64,000 nucleotides of DNA from Acanthornis magna (GCA_036785705.1 JAWUZG010000016.1:124001-188000); one strand, 5' to 3'; shown: positions 45,301 to 58,639, numbered from the stretch's first letter. Numbers and translations: made by a program. Notes: generated from the letters alone by a model not told the origin.

Positions 45301-47379
45301 GGCTCCAGAGAGTTCCTGAGCAATGCCATGGCAAAGTCCATGGGCAAAGTTGCCTGCCAGCCGCTGGCTCTTTGCAGGAATGTTGCTCCAGCCATGCCAG
45401 CATGCTCTCGGTGTCATTTGCCATCTGCCTGCCTGTGCCTCGTTTTCTCTCCTGGTGCTACACCAGGCTGGGTGGGCAGGGAGCAGACAGTGAAACGGAT
45501 AAGTGGCTGCTGTGCCTCCTCCAAAAAGCGAGAACTGTGTCCCAGCTCTGCTACAGAGTGGCGATGACAGGGAGGCCACAGTGAAAATTGAGGAGACACA
45601 GAACCCTGTTAAGGTTGGCATCTGACCCATGCTCAAAGCTAGCAGAGCCCTGCCTTGCTGGAGGAAAGAGTCAAGTGGCTTTGAGTCAGAGGTGTGCCTT
45701 GCACATACAGGCAAAGAATCATTATGAAGCTGAAACCCTCAACAAAGGCTTGTAATGGTGGGATTTAGCTCTCACCACTGTCACAACTCTCACATGTCAC
45801 CCAACAATGCTATTTCTCGGCGTTTCAGTTCCTTCCCTGTGGAACAGGGAAATCTTCCATCTCCCACCCTTGACTGCTCCTGCCTATTTAGACTGCAAAT
45901 TGTTCAGGCCAAACATCGTTTCTCACAAGGTGTGCACACAACATATTCCAGTGCACATTCCATACATCTAGGAATAAAAACGAAACCTTAGGACTCCTGT
46001 AAAACTGATGAGTCTGGGTAAGGGACATGCTCACCCTGTAGGCTGTGTCTACCAAGTGGCTGCATTTGTGGCCAGCGCTTTGAGAGACATTAATGCGATG
46101 TTTCCTTATGCCCTCAGTCTCTTGGGCTCCATGTGCTGCCAGACATCCATGGCTACGGCGAGTCTCCCTAATCACTGGCTGCTGGCAAATACACAATCAG
46201 TCACCAGCCACTTTCGAAGTGTGCCAGACACAGAGTGGAATATGTGCTCCTCTCAACCCATCTGCACAACGGGCTACAGATGCCAGCTGCTTTTCTTGGA
46301 GTGACATGGATGAGAAAGAAGGGAAAAGGAGAAAACAGAGTAACTGAAAACCACGTTCTCCGCACTTCTTTTAACCCCTTTCCCTCTTGCTTGCATGCTA
46401 CTTGCAAATTGTTGCCCCAATTTTTCTCTCCTTTTCATTTTTCATTGATTAATTAGGCTGTCATTTAGTCAATGAGTTTTTAATCATATGACAATAAAAC
46501 AGGAGATATTCCTAAATTGACCCTGCAGTTTTCTTTGGGAATATTCCCAATTTAAACAAGGATAAGATAGAAAAGAGCACTGGGGATAATAAGCTTAACC
46601 TTCTTGTTCCTTATACTTTTTCAACACTGCTCTGACTTCACTGATCATGATGACAGTATTATCATGTTGCAACACTATTAGCAGGGTGATGATTTCACCA
46701 GGGTTCTTTTGCAGGGTCATACATATTTTGTACCAAAATTTTAAGAAGAAAATTTACTGAAAATTTTTATCCTCCTGGTGCAAACCTGCATGCAAATCCT
46801 CCTTTAAATGAAACGTAGCTGGGTATGATTCTGCACATGAAGGCACACGAGCATGGCTGAATCACCAGAGTGAATCCCAGTTCCATGGGCTTGAACTAGT
46901 AATGCTACACAAAATGCATTGGAACACTTAGATATAGGAAAAAAAGAGGAAAGAGATCTCAATGTTTGCAACTTTTCCTTTTGAGAACAAAATGAATGAA
47001 AGCGAGCAAAGGTTAATTATTCCATGTGCCTTCAGATGAAAGGTGCTTGATGAACACAAGAAGTCATCCTGGGAATTTGGTATTTTTTAGAGCACAACTT
47101 TTTGTGAAATTCTCAATTCGGGCAGCATCTTCCACATCAAGGCCCCCAGCTTATCTGGGGGCCCTGTAGACCCTCCCCGCATGTGCAATGAATAAATCAG
47201 GGTTGTGAGCAGCAGAAGCCACATTTCTTCTGAGTAAAGTCTGTCTGCACAGACACACCATATGAATGGAGCCATTTTCAATTCACAACTCTTATTAATT
47301 TGGTGACAGAGGGGCAGAACACAAGACTGGTGGGTACAATGAGCTAATTGGATAAAAGGCATGTGAAAACACCGTACCT
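42375..47379. other. unassigned non-coding DNA with one candidate exon
   Basis: An A-rich tract lies at about 42570-42610. Between about 43100 and 46300 the DNA is more GC-rich with overlapping open frames (up to 162 codons, for example 43488-43976 and 45229-45714 reverse), none with a recognisable domain. The candidate exon at 43133-43342 is listed separately. I see no transposon. Confidence 0.45.
43133..43342 (+). other. candidate exon with strong 5' splice site
   Basis: After a TGA at 43130-43132 the frame is open for 70 codons and ends exactly at AAGCAG|GTAAGG (junction 43342/43343), a near-ideal 5' splice site. The intron side stops in the same frame after five codons. An ATG at 43265 has a favourable A at -3 and opens 26 codons rich in Ala, Thr, Gly and Asp (MTNLAATSGG..., ending GDLPVKQ). 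No convincing 3' splice site lies just upstream, so if real this would be a first exon. I do not recognise the peptide. Chance agreement is quite possible. Confidence 0.15.
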
Positions 47380-48260
47380 ATAATGTACCTTGTTAGCATA
47401 TGCAAATGGCATAATTATACAGGCTGATAGCAGTTGGGCACAGTAATACATAGTCCATGTGAACTGTCCACAAATACTTATGAGATCAAGAAATAAAAGT
47501 AAATTCTTTAAACATCCTAATTGGTTGCCAAAAGGAAATTCATTCCAACTAGAACTTAATTCAGTGTAAAGTAACGTAACTCATTTGATCTCAATGAAGA
47601 TCAAAAAAACACAACCATATCCAGACAATCTTGGATTACAACACATTGTTTGTATATATTTACTACACAAAGTTATTATGCGAAAAACAATCTCAGTGAG
47701 ATGAAGGCTCTGTGAAATTATTCATTACTATTTCTTATGTGTTATTTGTGAGTCAAATATTGTCCTGTTCATGCAAGAAGACATCAGGTCTTCCTAAAAT
47801 CTGGGTTTGCATGCAGTATTTCTGCAAGCCAAATGGATAGTCAGATGTTTCTCATTCCCTCAATTGTACTCAGTGATTTTGCACTTCAAATTTAAGCCAG
47901 CCTCTCACCTTTCAAGCTATTAATGTACCTCAGAGACATTTTCTAGCGAATTATTCAGGTAGACAACATTTTTTCTACTTGATTTGCTATGAAATGACAA
48001 GCACTGTTAAACCAAAGGTTAATCATTGATTGAGTTTAATGACACTAAAAGAAACAGGTCATGTGAGAAAGCAATTGCACTTTCATTTTTGCTGTCACAG
48101 GTCATTATAGCTTTTGATTCAAATTCCACCCCACGCAAAGAGTTGCTAACAACATCCTACTTCAAATTCTAATGTACTACAACTGCAGAGCAAGCATGTG
48201 AGCTGGCAGTAATCAGGTCATTTGTAAAGCATACACAGATTCTTTCATTCATCCTGGCCA
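47380..48260. promoter_or_regulatory. candidate conserved regulatory element with POU octamer
   Basis: An AT-rich, repeat-free block with no coding potential. It holds a perfect ATGCAAAT octamer (47400-47407), ATAATTATAC just after it, CCTAATTGGTTG near 47517 (CCAAT plus homeodomain type) and several further ATTA words up to 48250. It may be an enhancer; this is inferred from composition alone. Confidence 0.27.
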
Positions 48261-51200
48261 TTAAACTGTTTGAAAAGATTATTTTATTGTTCTGCATTAA
48301 GAGGCAGTGCTTTTGACAACTTGTTTTACAGAGAAGTGCCCCTTTTTATTTGTGTGCAAGACTGTTCTGCCGTTTTCGTGCATTTAAGAACCTCATACCC
48401 ATCGTCACCTGCAGTTCTTCCCAATTTGGTATGGACTCAAAACAAAACAAAACAAAAACCAACAAAAAAGGCAAATAGCTTGGAAACAGATAATTTATTT
48501 TCTCTGTGACCAATAGCTCTTGTGCCCCAAAATACAGGAGGAGCTGAAAAGTCAACCGTAAGATTTTATGATTCTTTCAAGGATGGCTACATCAGCAGGG
48601 AGCTGCCCAGAGCAGTAATAGAAACTCCTTCTGATCTCATCCTCCTTTGTACCCTGTCATATCCATTTGGTTCCAGGTCATGACTCTTGCTTTACACCAC
48701 CATCAAGCCGATCAGAATCAGATCTTCCACCTGCTGAGGGAGAGTTAATGGGCATTGTTAATCCAATATGCATCTGTGCTTTGGCCCACTAGACAAAATG
48801 ATAAGCCCTCTAATGAAGAAAGGACCCTTTAAAAACTTAGATATGGGGAGGAAATAGGCAATAGAAGTAGATCATGAGGCTTTATAAAGCCTCTGTAACC
48901 TTTCTTTCCTTTCTTTTCATCCATGTAATAGGAAAAAGAAGGGCCTACTGCTCTAAGCTTTTGGGTACTTACATCAGAACCCACATACTTAATGCACAAA
49001 TGAACAAGAATTTTCTTGTTTGAAAGAAAAAAACCCATTAAGACAGTGATATTAGCTTGACCTAAAAAGTCAGGACTTCTGTTACAAAGAACACTTACAG
49101 GCAAAGGGGAACTGTACTTTCAAAAAACTAATGGTGGGACAAAAGACATGAGATTGCCTTTATTTGCAGATTGTACACGAATTCAGGGGTGAGTCTGGCT
49201 CTTTGGAACTCAGCTGTTGCCAGATGCAAAGCTGCAGAGAACAGTTTGTCTCTGAGGCATAGCACTGATTCTTCCTGCAATGGGCAAACGACTCCAGGTG
49301 TGATTTGATGAAAACTGGCTGTTGGTATAGACCAACTCCAGAGTATCACCAGGGCTCATATCAAAAAATTGGCTTTAAAATGGTAGTAGAACTGATACAA
49401 CAAAAGGAATGCCTTGAAGCAATGAAGTATTTATCTTTTCAAAGAATGCAGCAAGGATTGTTCAAATCTATAAAACATGAGGAGACTGTTCGTTCTGCAA
49501 CAGAGACAAGATTTTTTTTCCCTTTAAATGTAGTTCAGGAATGGCCATAAAAAGTGTGCATTAAAAATTCTCATTTTCAGTGTGGCAGAGCTGGATCATT
49601 GCCATGGACTTTTTGAAGAGTCACTTCACATCCACATCTATTTTCACCCTTTCAACCCAATTCTACATTGTTACTGCTGAGTGGTGGAGCTGCCTTTGAA
49701 AACATACAAAGCAGGTGATTTTCAATTGTGTAAAGCCATGTTTGACTTTAGGCGTTTGAATTCACGGGAATAGCCTTTCAAAGTGCCTAGTCCAGATCAT
49801 AGTGAAGTCAGTGGAAAATCTCCAGGTGACTTAACTGGACCTTGGATCTGGTCCAAACTGTGGAGCCTCAAAGTCTGGAAGTCTCAGCTGGGCTTGAGGT
49901 TAACCCTCATTGTTCGGAAACAGAGTAAGAATTTTGCTAGGTCAACCTCCTCCACACATGCTGTGTCCTATTTTGCAATGGCTTTAGAGTCTCCTCAAAG
50001 GCTGCAGGCACTCAGCACCTTGCAAAATGACCCCCATCTTAGGATAAACCTTCTCACAAAAGCCACTGCAGTGGATATGCAGTGGATTCATTACATTGTC
50101 TCAATCCATCTCTGCCAAAATTCATCCAGCTGTGCAGTCCAGTCATCTTTAGCCACAAGTTGTGGTTGCAACTTGTCTGCTAAACATAGAAAGCCACATG
50201 GAAATTCACTTCTAGGAGACTGTTCCCTCCAGGAATTGGCTAAGAAAAAAAATAAAAAAATACAAAATTACAAAAATTTAAATTAAAATGTGATCTGACT
50301 CCCAAAACAATTCTTTATCTATAAAGCTCCCACCCAAGGAACCAGCAACATGCATGTTTCAAGGGACTATATTGTTTAAAGAGACTGTAAATGCCACACA
50401 GTTAAAAGAGAGAGATGCAGCTAGATTTAGTTAAACAATTGACTAATAACTCAGTCAACATTATTCTTACCCTAGGTAGTAGTTATCAGCTTAGACAGCT
50501 GTTACAGTCTTTCACTGTAATACTTAAAAGGCAAACCACCAAATTCAATACCATATTGTTTGTGTAGTAGTGTTTGTTTAAAGGTAAATCACTCATAAAA
50601 GTGTAATTTCCTGCTGATACATAATGGTGGATAGTGGCAGGAAGCCGGTCAGAGCAGACAGACCCTGAGATATGCAGAGCTAAATCGCCAGCAGTAGTTA
50701 CCCCAGCTCTGAAATGACTGTGTTTTTACACCCAGTCACACCTAAATTAGCATCAGCACATTAGGCCTTCTTGCAGACGCCTCTTTTCTCTTTGTGCAAC
50801 AGCACAAGATAAGAAAAAGTGCTGCAATCGACACAATAAAGTCATGTTTCTCCAAATAAAGATTCCCTTCCTGCCAGGGAGACCCTGCTGGGCAAAATTC
50901 CCTCCCCAGTCTGTTTTTCTTACTGATTTTCTACAGAATCATGCTTATATTTTGGGAATCCTTCTGCTTGCTTTCAGCTGATGCACTACCTCATAGGATT
51001 CCATCATTTTTTGGAACTGCTAATTGACACTCCCAAATTCACAGTGTTTTGCTCTCTGGTTTCTGGGTGTCAGTGGCACAGACAGAGAGCAACTGCTGTT
51101 GGCTTTGGGAGAGCTGCTCTAGATTCTTGCCAGTATAACCAAAAGCCCAACTAATTGCCAGCATGTATTAAAACCTTCACCCAATGGTCCCTCAGCCTGT

Positions 51201-54200
51201 ACAGAGCCCAGCAGTATGAAAGCCATGGGGATGCTCCCAGGGATTAAGTCTGAGACACTGACACTGTATCAATCATGGGATGAAACATGGCCTGAGAAAA
51301 ATCACTTTTTGTTTCCATCTTGGTCCTTGGAGCTGAATGCTTTTTGTCCAACTTCATCTGCCTAAATCTCAGGTCGCTGAGATTCCAAGCCAGCTCACTA
51401 CATGATTAAATTATAATCAATGAAATGAGAGGCAGAAGGTAATTCATGCTGTGCTCTCTGTGTATCTTTTTTTAGCAGAATGAATCAGCATCCATCTCTC
51501 AGATAGTCCCTAGTGCCCAGGGTGGGTGGATATGTATTTTACTTCCCTGCATTTCTCTGAAGAGATTTCCTGGGATGCCATCAGTATGCCTTGATGGCCT
51601 GCTGCCAGAGCAGTCCCCATGTGCCATAAGAATGAATTGGATAAAATCTCACAGCCTGTAGCTCAAGCCCACGCAGAGTGGGGAGGAAAGGACTCCCACT
51701 GCATCTCTCACCCTTCCTCTGCCAAAGCCTAATTGCTCAGACAGATTAAGAGAAGAACAATGTCTTCTGCTCACTCTTACCCTACTATACCTGAAAAGCT
51801 GGACCCAGACAAACCTGGATCTAAGCCATAGCGTTCAGAGGATGTTTTGACAGAGTGAGGATGTTGAGCCTGATTTGGTAGGAAGGGCATTCGCTGTGGA
51901 ATTTGTACCAAGACTCTCTTGTTCCTTTGATAATTCTGATATGTGCACACACAGATATTTTTGCAGAATTCCTTTTAGCAGTCCATATAAAGGAAATAGG
52001 AGTCCTGCAAAGATTACAGAAGAGTGAATTACTATGCTAAATTTAAATTCATAAAACATTAATAGAAGGCTAAATTGGAAATCAGTTCCATCTTCCTCCA
52101 TCTGCCAACCTCTACTTTCTCAGCAGCAAAGCACGTAGCTCAGGGAAATTCTCCCATCTCCCTCCATTAGGGTTTGATGTTATCAGCACTTTCCTGTCAT
52201 ATACAAAAAATTATCTTTAATTAGCTCAGCTTACAGATACACTACCCAGACTTGGAAACTTGTTTTGGGATATGAAGAACTAGTTCTCTTCTCAAGTGTC
52301 TTATGAATCATCAGCAGCAATAAATACATCAAAGTCCTGTAGCTCAGGACTGTTGTCTGGCATAACCAAGGCCAATGCTTATCCCTGGAGATGGAGCTCC
52401 AGTGCCCATGCCATCCCTTGTGCAGTCCCTCATCCAGTCCAGTTCAGCCATCCCTGCCCCATGGCTATCAGGACTGAGAGGAACAAGAAAAAAAAGCTTC
52501 CTTGCCTTCCAGTGCCAGCAAGTGTATCCCAAATTATGACCTACATACCAGAATTGGTTGCCTAAAAATGCTGCTTAATTTTTGCCTACTTTCTGTTGGT
52601 GTGTTTCTTTCTTTTGTTTTGTTTTAAAACTCAAATGTATTTAGGAACATGAATTTCCACTACAGTGTGAGCTGCTCACATTCCCTGAAGTTCAAGTTGT
52701 TAGAAGTGAAGGGGGATTCATTTCCTGGTAAGTTGGATAAAATCCTTTTGCAGGTCGCATTGGTTCACAACTAAATATAGCACTTGTCAATGCTTTCCTC
52801 ACTCAGAGGAAGAGAAGATTGTCTATTGGTTTCCTCTTCATTAAAGAGTGGCTAAAATAAAATGTCTTTGTTTAATTGAATGTCTCTGCAGACCTAGTCA
52901 GGCTCAACTCCTGTTTCTTCAAACAAAAAGATAACAAAGGAAATGAGGAAATGCGGATCTGCCATATAACCTCGTTATTTGCTTGGAGGGGAGGAAGAGC
53001 TCCACGCCAGTCACAGGCTTCCCTCAGCGCTTCAAGGACAGAAGGAACAGCTGCCAGGCTGGGGGCAGCAGGATGGAGGAGGTTCACACACTCGATAAAA
53101 GCAGAATAGCATTTGGAGAGAAACTGCAATCTTCAGGGGAATGGTTTGGAAAAGTCTGTGAGGGGCACAGTTTTGTCACGGCACTTCTCTCTGCTGGACC
53201 ATCAGGTTTTTGCAGAGGTAGGTGGTTCATCACCCGAAAAGTTATCTAGAAGCCAAAAGAGATTTTACAATGACCCCAGTGTTTGTGAAGACACCGTAAT
53301 TTGGCATCATTTGTGCAAAATGTACCTATTTGGTATAAGGATTGAGATACTGATCTGAGTCAAGGATTGGGTAAATGTTTGTCCTTTCAAAAATAAGCAT
53401 TATTTCTTATAATAATATTTACAATAGTATTGCAGGTTTGTACTTCAACCCTGAGTGAGAACAAGGCCTTTTCATACTTGCAGAGGCAGACCCTGCCCCT
53501 CCAAACTTGCATTTGAAATCAGTGAGAGAGATGTTTTATAGCAAGGGTAACAGAAATGGAAAGGATTAGGTTGTCATAAATCACACAAGAGATCAGTGCC
53601 TGTGCCTGAATGCTGATTTTAGGATGCTAATGATAGAAGGTAGGAACATGGGGAAGCAATTAAAGAAATCTCCCAGGTGTTCATAGTTGAAGATGAAATT
53701 CAGGGTTTCTGAATAACACCCTGTGTTATTCATAATAACAGAATTACACACTCTGAGCAATAACATATATAGAGCCGTGGGTTTGCAGTCTGTGTTCTAA
53801 AAAACACAGGAATCTCAGACCTTTTAAAATTGATCATGAGTTTGTTCTCGCATCAGTGACAGCAGGGTCAACTTTGTGAGGAACCACTGACTTATACCAG
53901 AATGGAACTAAGAAGAGAGCAGACCAAGAGCGAGCCACTTGTCTCTGTCACTTGCAGTGAGACTCTGCCTACTTTGCTGCTGCAAGACATTTGCCAGCCT
54001 GTAAACTACTTCAGTGGGAGCCTCAACCTCCTCGTCCCTTTCTCCCCACCTTGAATGGGACAGCACAGGCAAAACCCCACGCTGATCTCTGGCTGTGGCA
54101 TCACTGCTCATGATCTCGTGATCAGACAGTCTGACCTTTGGAGTAACTCAAGGTGGAGAAATTCATGCAGAAGCTCCTGTGATCTCAGTTTGTGGTTCCT

Positions 54201-54407
54201 GGTGGTTTAAAAGGTATGGCTTGCTCCAGTCTCCTGATGATGGAGAATCACCACATCCCTGGTCAGGTATTGCTGTGGTTTGCTACACTCAGTGAGTCAC
54301 TTTAACACAAATCCTCTCAAGCCTCACAGGCCTTCTTATCAACTTTCAAATCCGGAAATCAAGACATTTTGCAGATTCTGTTTTGGTACAATACAAATAA
54401 AAATCTC
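48261..54407. other. unassigned AT-rich DNA
   Basis: About 6 kb with no gene recognised. It contains an (AAAAC)4-like run at about 48437-48456, a short hairpin repeat (49792-49851, listed separately) and an A-rich tract at about 50243-50285. The forward open frame 49783-50286 (167 codons) begins in that hairpin repeat and ends in the A-rich tract, and has no domain. Confidence 0.5.
49792..49851. repeat. hairpin-type short repeat, copy 3 (both arms present)
   Basis: Left arm CCAGATCATAGTGAAGTCAG and right arm 'GACTTAACTGGACCTTGGAT' plus CTGG form an imperfect palindrome. CCAGATC (49792-49798) pairs with GATCTGG (49845-49851), and AGTGAAGTC (49801-49809) pairs with GACTTAACT with one mismatch. 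This is the same layout as the remembered 'GATCCAAAGCCCATTGAAGTC', then 'AATGG..', hairpin repeat of amniote genomes. The repeat is probably a non-autonomous DNA-transposon relic; I am not sure of its name. Confidence 0.6.
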
Positions 54408-54485
54408 ATGTTGGGTCAGACTAAATTATCCACCAGAATATGTGGATATTCTCTAAAAAGTGTCACCGAAGACAGGAAAACCTGC
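54408..54485 (-). mobile_element. possible old CR1 LINE 3' scrap
   Basis: CATGTTGGGTCAGACTAAAT followed by TATCCACCAGAATATGTGG and GAAGACAGGA resembles the reverse of the old CR1 3' end (CATACTGGGTCAGACCAAAG, then GTCCATCTAGCCCAG, then TGTCTTC). Short and diverged. Confidence 0.42.
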
Positions 54486-56889
54486 TTTCTACCTCCATAA
54501 CAAATTTACAAATTGATGTATTAGCCAACACAGACATTGTTGTTTAAGCCAGTCTTGGCCTCAGAGAGATGGTCTAACTTTGCCAAGAGGCCCCTAAGGA
54601 CATTGCAACTGAGTTTCTTTTCCTATTTGAAAACATCTCTCACTGAAACACTCTTTGAGGGAAATCACAAATGCAGGAAACAGCAGCTACAGTGCCGTAT
54701 GTTTGTCCGTATAGAAGGAATGTGATGATATCATTTTGGAATGTGCTTTCTTTCTCAGGTTTTTGTTTTGGTGGTAGGAATGTCACTTTCTTAAAAAGTA
54801 AAGCACATTCTTGGCCGTAGTCTCCCTCCCCCTCCTTCCAAATTTTGCCTATGATTCAATATTCCCATCTCCTGCCATGTGTTTTTCCCAACCTGTCAGA
54901 TACCATTCTCATGTTAGTAGTACAACCATCTGATGTCAGGCATCCCAACAGGCAATTATAAATAGTCATTTACTATTAGCTTAGAAGGTTTATTTCCACA
55001 GATATAAGCTTCAAGATGTTCTTCGCTATTTTAACTTGAAAGCTTTATTTATTTGCATTTGGCATAGAGGATGTGACCGTTTAAAACATGTCCACTTCCG
55101 CTATGCTGTAGTAAAACCCCAAGACAAATCTTTTCTGTCTGAAATGAACTAGAAACATCGCATTCTTTCAATTTTCAGAGGAGCCCAAAGGCATGTGATG
55201 TCCTGCTCTCTGCAAATCCGACTGGGTACCTCTCTTTGGCTGCTCAGCCTGAGAGTGCCCATTTCCCAGCGGATATTCCCTTAGAGCCAGAGTCAGTGCA
55301 GATGAAGTTGGCCAAGCATGGAGATCTACTTTGCTATGCTTTTCTGTGGAACTGTCACATTTTTCCCCATTCATGCCTAATCCATGTGCTATACACTGCT
55401 ACTCTATCCCCTATTACATCATGATTTTAAACTTCTACTTCCAGTTGCTGTTCACTCACTTAAGGATAAGCAAGGTCCTAAACCAGTTCCTCAATGCCCC
55501 CAAGGGACTGAGATGCTGGAGAGCACACCTGCACTTCCAAGAGGCAAACCCTGCCTCATCATGCCAGCTTGTTGTCCTTCCATCTCATGGAGCAATGAAA
55601 ACTCAAAATTAACCAGGAAACAAACCTACAGACAGAAGAATCTGAGAGTTTAACACTATTTTCTCACCTGAAGTGGCCTCTTGCTATGGATCTCAGTGTG
55701 ATCAGGAGAGGAATGATCCTTTCAACAAACAGCACAGGGGAAACTCCGCACGGTTGGAAGGTTCCCTTGTCCACACAGACATGATGAGAGTGGCTTTCCC
55801 AAAAGGCAACTCTTGTGCCTCAGGAGTTTATCCTGCAGGAGTCTGGGACCTCTTCAACTGGCAAGGGGATCCTTGCTGACTGGAAGGATGAAATTAAATT
55901 CTTGTCTACCACAGCAACCAGACACAGTGTTTAAATTTTGACATTGAGAAGGGCAATGTGTATCACACCAGTGAGTTGCAAGAATCCTACTGATCTCTGA
56001 AACCAACATGTTTTCTGAAGTGTGTGCTTCAGCAATGAACATCTGGTAAAGAATACAGTAGAAGAACAGCAGGGCATTGCCAACATGGGAGGCAAGTCAA
56101 AAGCAAAACTGTTTCATCCTGTGTAAAGGAGGCTGATTCCAGAAAGCTGTCTTGGAATCTTCTTGTCCTAGCATATCTCATGTCTCAGAGCTGACATGGT
56201 GTGATTTCTGGGTCTTTGTTCTCAGAGAACAGCAGCATTAACCTCAGTCACACTGCAGTTTCTGATCAGGATCATCACGTTAATAGCAGTGAAGCAGTTC
56301 TAGTGAAACCCAACTCACTGATCTAATGTTCTGTCTGATCTCCAGGGTCATTTGCAATGAACGCCACTGTGGTTTTCTTATCACAGAAGTCCTTTTATTG
56401 AAGAATATTTGACAAAATGCTAAGGGTCTGTAATTTGCCAGGGAATCAAAATTATCTATATAATCAAGGACACTGCAAGATCAAATATTGACTTTGCATA
56501 AGCAAAGCTATCACTACAAAAGAATGAAGAAACCTGGCTGGGCAGATGTAATCATGCAAGCATCAGCCAATACATTTTTGTAAGTCTCTATACTGGCTAC
56601 AAAATGCTTATGCAAAACCAGAGGCTTCCTACTGACTTAAATCAGCATTGTGTGTGGGTGTAAGGGTGTGCCTTTGCTGGAGCAGTTTAGATGTCAGAGG
56701 CCAGAAACTCAACTCAACAAGTCTCGGTATTCTTTAACAATTAGATAAACCAGTAATAACTTCATAATTGCAATTCCACAAGGTAATTTCATGTGCCTGG
56801 GAGATGACAATATGCATACAATTAAAAGAAAAAAGCTTTTCATCCCTGCAAACCATATTACTGAATTCTGTGATCTTTTCTATTTGCAG
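54486..56889. other. unassigned AT-rich DNA
   Basis: No gene or transposon is recognised. Segment 56620-56690 (TACTGACTTAAATCAGCA and following) is weakly reminiscent of the hairpin repeats but too diverged to call. Confidence 0.5.
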
Positions 56890-57138
56890 CATGCAGCAGA
56901 AGGGAGGGCAGGGGTCACCCTGCACAGGGTGGAGGTACCAGGAGAGGAAGAGGGAATCCCCAAGGCTGTAAACTCACTGAGTTCAGTTCAACGGAAAATA
57001 TGGAAACTTAGGCCTCTCCTATGCTACCTCTTCTTGGCAATTTTCATCTTTTTGGTTGTATGCAAGAGGAAATGTCCTGGGATAAGGTTCTTAGATCTAA
57101 TATCACAAATAGTGTATGAAAAATCCCCTTTACCCTGA
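56890..57138 (+). other. candidate exon encoding a membrane segment
   Basis: CTTTTCTATTTGCAG ends at 56889, a good 3' splice site with a possible branch point in ACTGAAT about 20 bases upstream. The phase-0 frame from 56890 is open for 82 codons to a TGA at 57136. The peptide has an acidic first part (VPGEEEG), then basic QRKIWK, a hydrophobic run PLLCYLFLAIFIFLVV long enough to span a membrane, then CKRKC. I do not recognise a family. No 5' splice site is evident, so it would be a last exon, yet no AATAAA follows nearby. Chance is the likelier explanation. Confidence 0.15.
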
Positions 57139-57609
57139 CCATCTTTGAAATAACAAAGCAGCTCAATTTCTGAATTATTATATTTAAGCTGTCTTTCAAC
57201 TCTCCTTTTTCCCCCGACAGCTTTAAATCTCTCTGTGGGTGGAGGTCTAATGTCAGCACATGCAATTCTATACTTTAATAATTTTTTAACTACAAGATCA
57301 AAGCAAGTAGGTTTTTATTACTCCAGTGTCCGATACTTCAACTTAACTATTGAATATCAGGCAACAGCTCTTCTCAATGCACCACATTAAAATAAATCTT
57401 TCCAGCTACACTTCCCTTCCACCAAGAAATGTACTGAAGAAAAAAATGATTTATTAATCATATGAAAATAACAAAGTTGTTTCTACGTTTACTCTGGGGC
57501 TGTGCAAGCAGCACACTGCCTAAGAAGAAACCCTGTGGCAGACATCATTAATATTCTCATCTTATTTTCATTTCTAACACTTTTCTTCACTTTCTCTGCT
57601 TCCACACAG
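57139..57609. other. unassigned AT-rich DNA between two candidate exons
   Basis: No feature is seen apart from the pyrimidine-rich tract and the CTAAC branch-point-like word (57574-57578) that lead into the next entry. Confidence 0.5.
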
Positions 57610-57936
57610 GAACCCAGAGAAATTAATACCTGGCCCGTGGCCAGACTGTCTGGGAGAGCAGTCCCCTGGGGTATTATTCCTCTGGCCATGGCAGTGCAGA
57701 GCCAACCACACCAGAAGAATGAAGGCATCTTTCACCCCCCTGGTGTCACCCCCTCCCTAACTGTGCCTGAATCCCATCTATGGTCCCTCTCCACTGCCCT
57801 GTCTGTGGGAATTCTTCCCATCCATTTGCTGATGTCTCACTGTCATGGCTGGGTAACACAGGAATCATTTTCTGAACTGGCTGCACACTTATTCATCCTT
57901 CCATTGACACCACCAGCTTTGCATTTGGGACAATAA
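57610..57936 (+). other. candidate terminal exon with strong 3' splice site
   Basis: A long pyrimidine-rich tract (about 57550-57605) with a CTAAC branch-point match 32 bases from the end leads to CACACAG at 57609, one of the best 3' splice sites in the window. The phase-0 frame from 57610 (starting EPREINTWPV) runs 108 codons to a TAA at 57934-57936. The product is rich in Pro, His and Leu and has no recognisable domain. No poly(A) signal is obvious within about 150 bases downstream. Confidence 0.17.
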
Positions 57937-58639
57937 CTTCATGACAGGGCAGAAGTTGATAATTCCTTTAGACATCTGGAGAAAAGGTGTCACTTACAGT
58001 TATACATGACTTGTTAAAGTACTCCCTACTGCTCACAGGGGAATGACACACCCTTGATTAGTCCAGAGGAATCTTAAAAGTGTCTTGCTGTGATTACAGT
58101 ATAAGCTCTGAGCCAATCTTTCTGCACATGAACCACTTTGGGCACCTGGGCAGTCCTACAGACCCTCACCATTCATCTGCTCTGCATGGACCTGGATCTG
58201 CCGGGCAGCGCTTCCAGCAGCGCCGAGCACACACAATGCCTGCACTTTGTTATCCTCCCAAATACTTCTCTGTCACAAGCTGTTCCAATTAAGAAGGCAT
58301 GCAATAATATCCCTAATTACATTTTACTTTGATGAGAGATCTAGGCATTTTTTTGAAAATGCATGTTGTATAGGGTTAGGAGAATCTTCATTTCAATTCT
58401 TCGCATATTTTGGCACGAGCTGTGTCTCCGCCCTCGGCGGGCTCCAGGCCCTGCAGGGCACGTGCATCCCTTCTGCAGCCCAGACTCTGCATGCCAGACA
58501 CCAGCACAGCAACACGGGGCTACTTTTTGCTGACTAATCCCAAAGCTACATCTGTGAGCTCTGACAGCCCCAAAACAAGAATTAAAAAGGACCCTGAGCA
58601 GTCCAAGGGTCTGGATGGAAGGGTCCTGCTGTAAAATGC
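57937..58639. other. unassigned DNA
   Basis: No gene or repeat is recognised. A short CpG-containing GC-rich patch lies at about 58420-58470. Confidence 0.5.

Noticed and set aside
49783..50286. 167-codon forward open frame
   Set aside because: It begins inside a hairpin repeat and ends in an A-rich tract; its composition is not protein-like.
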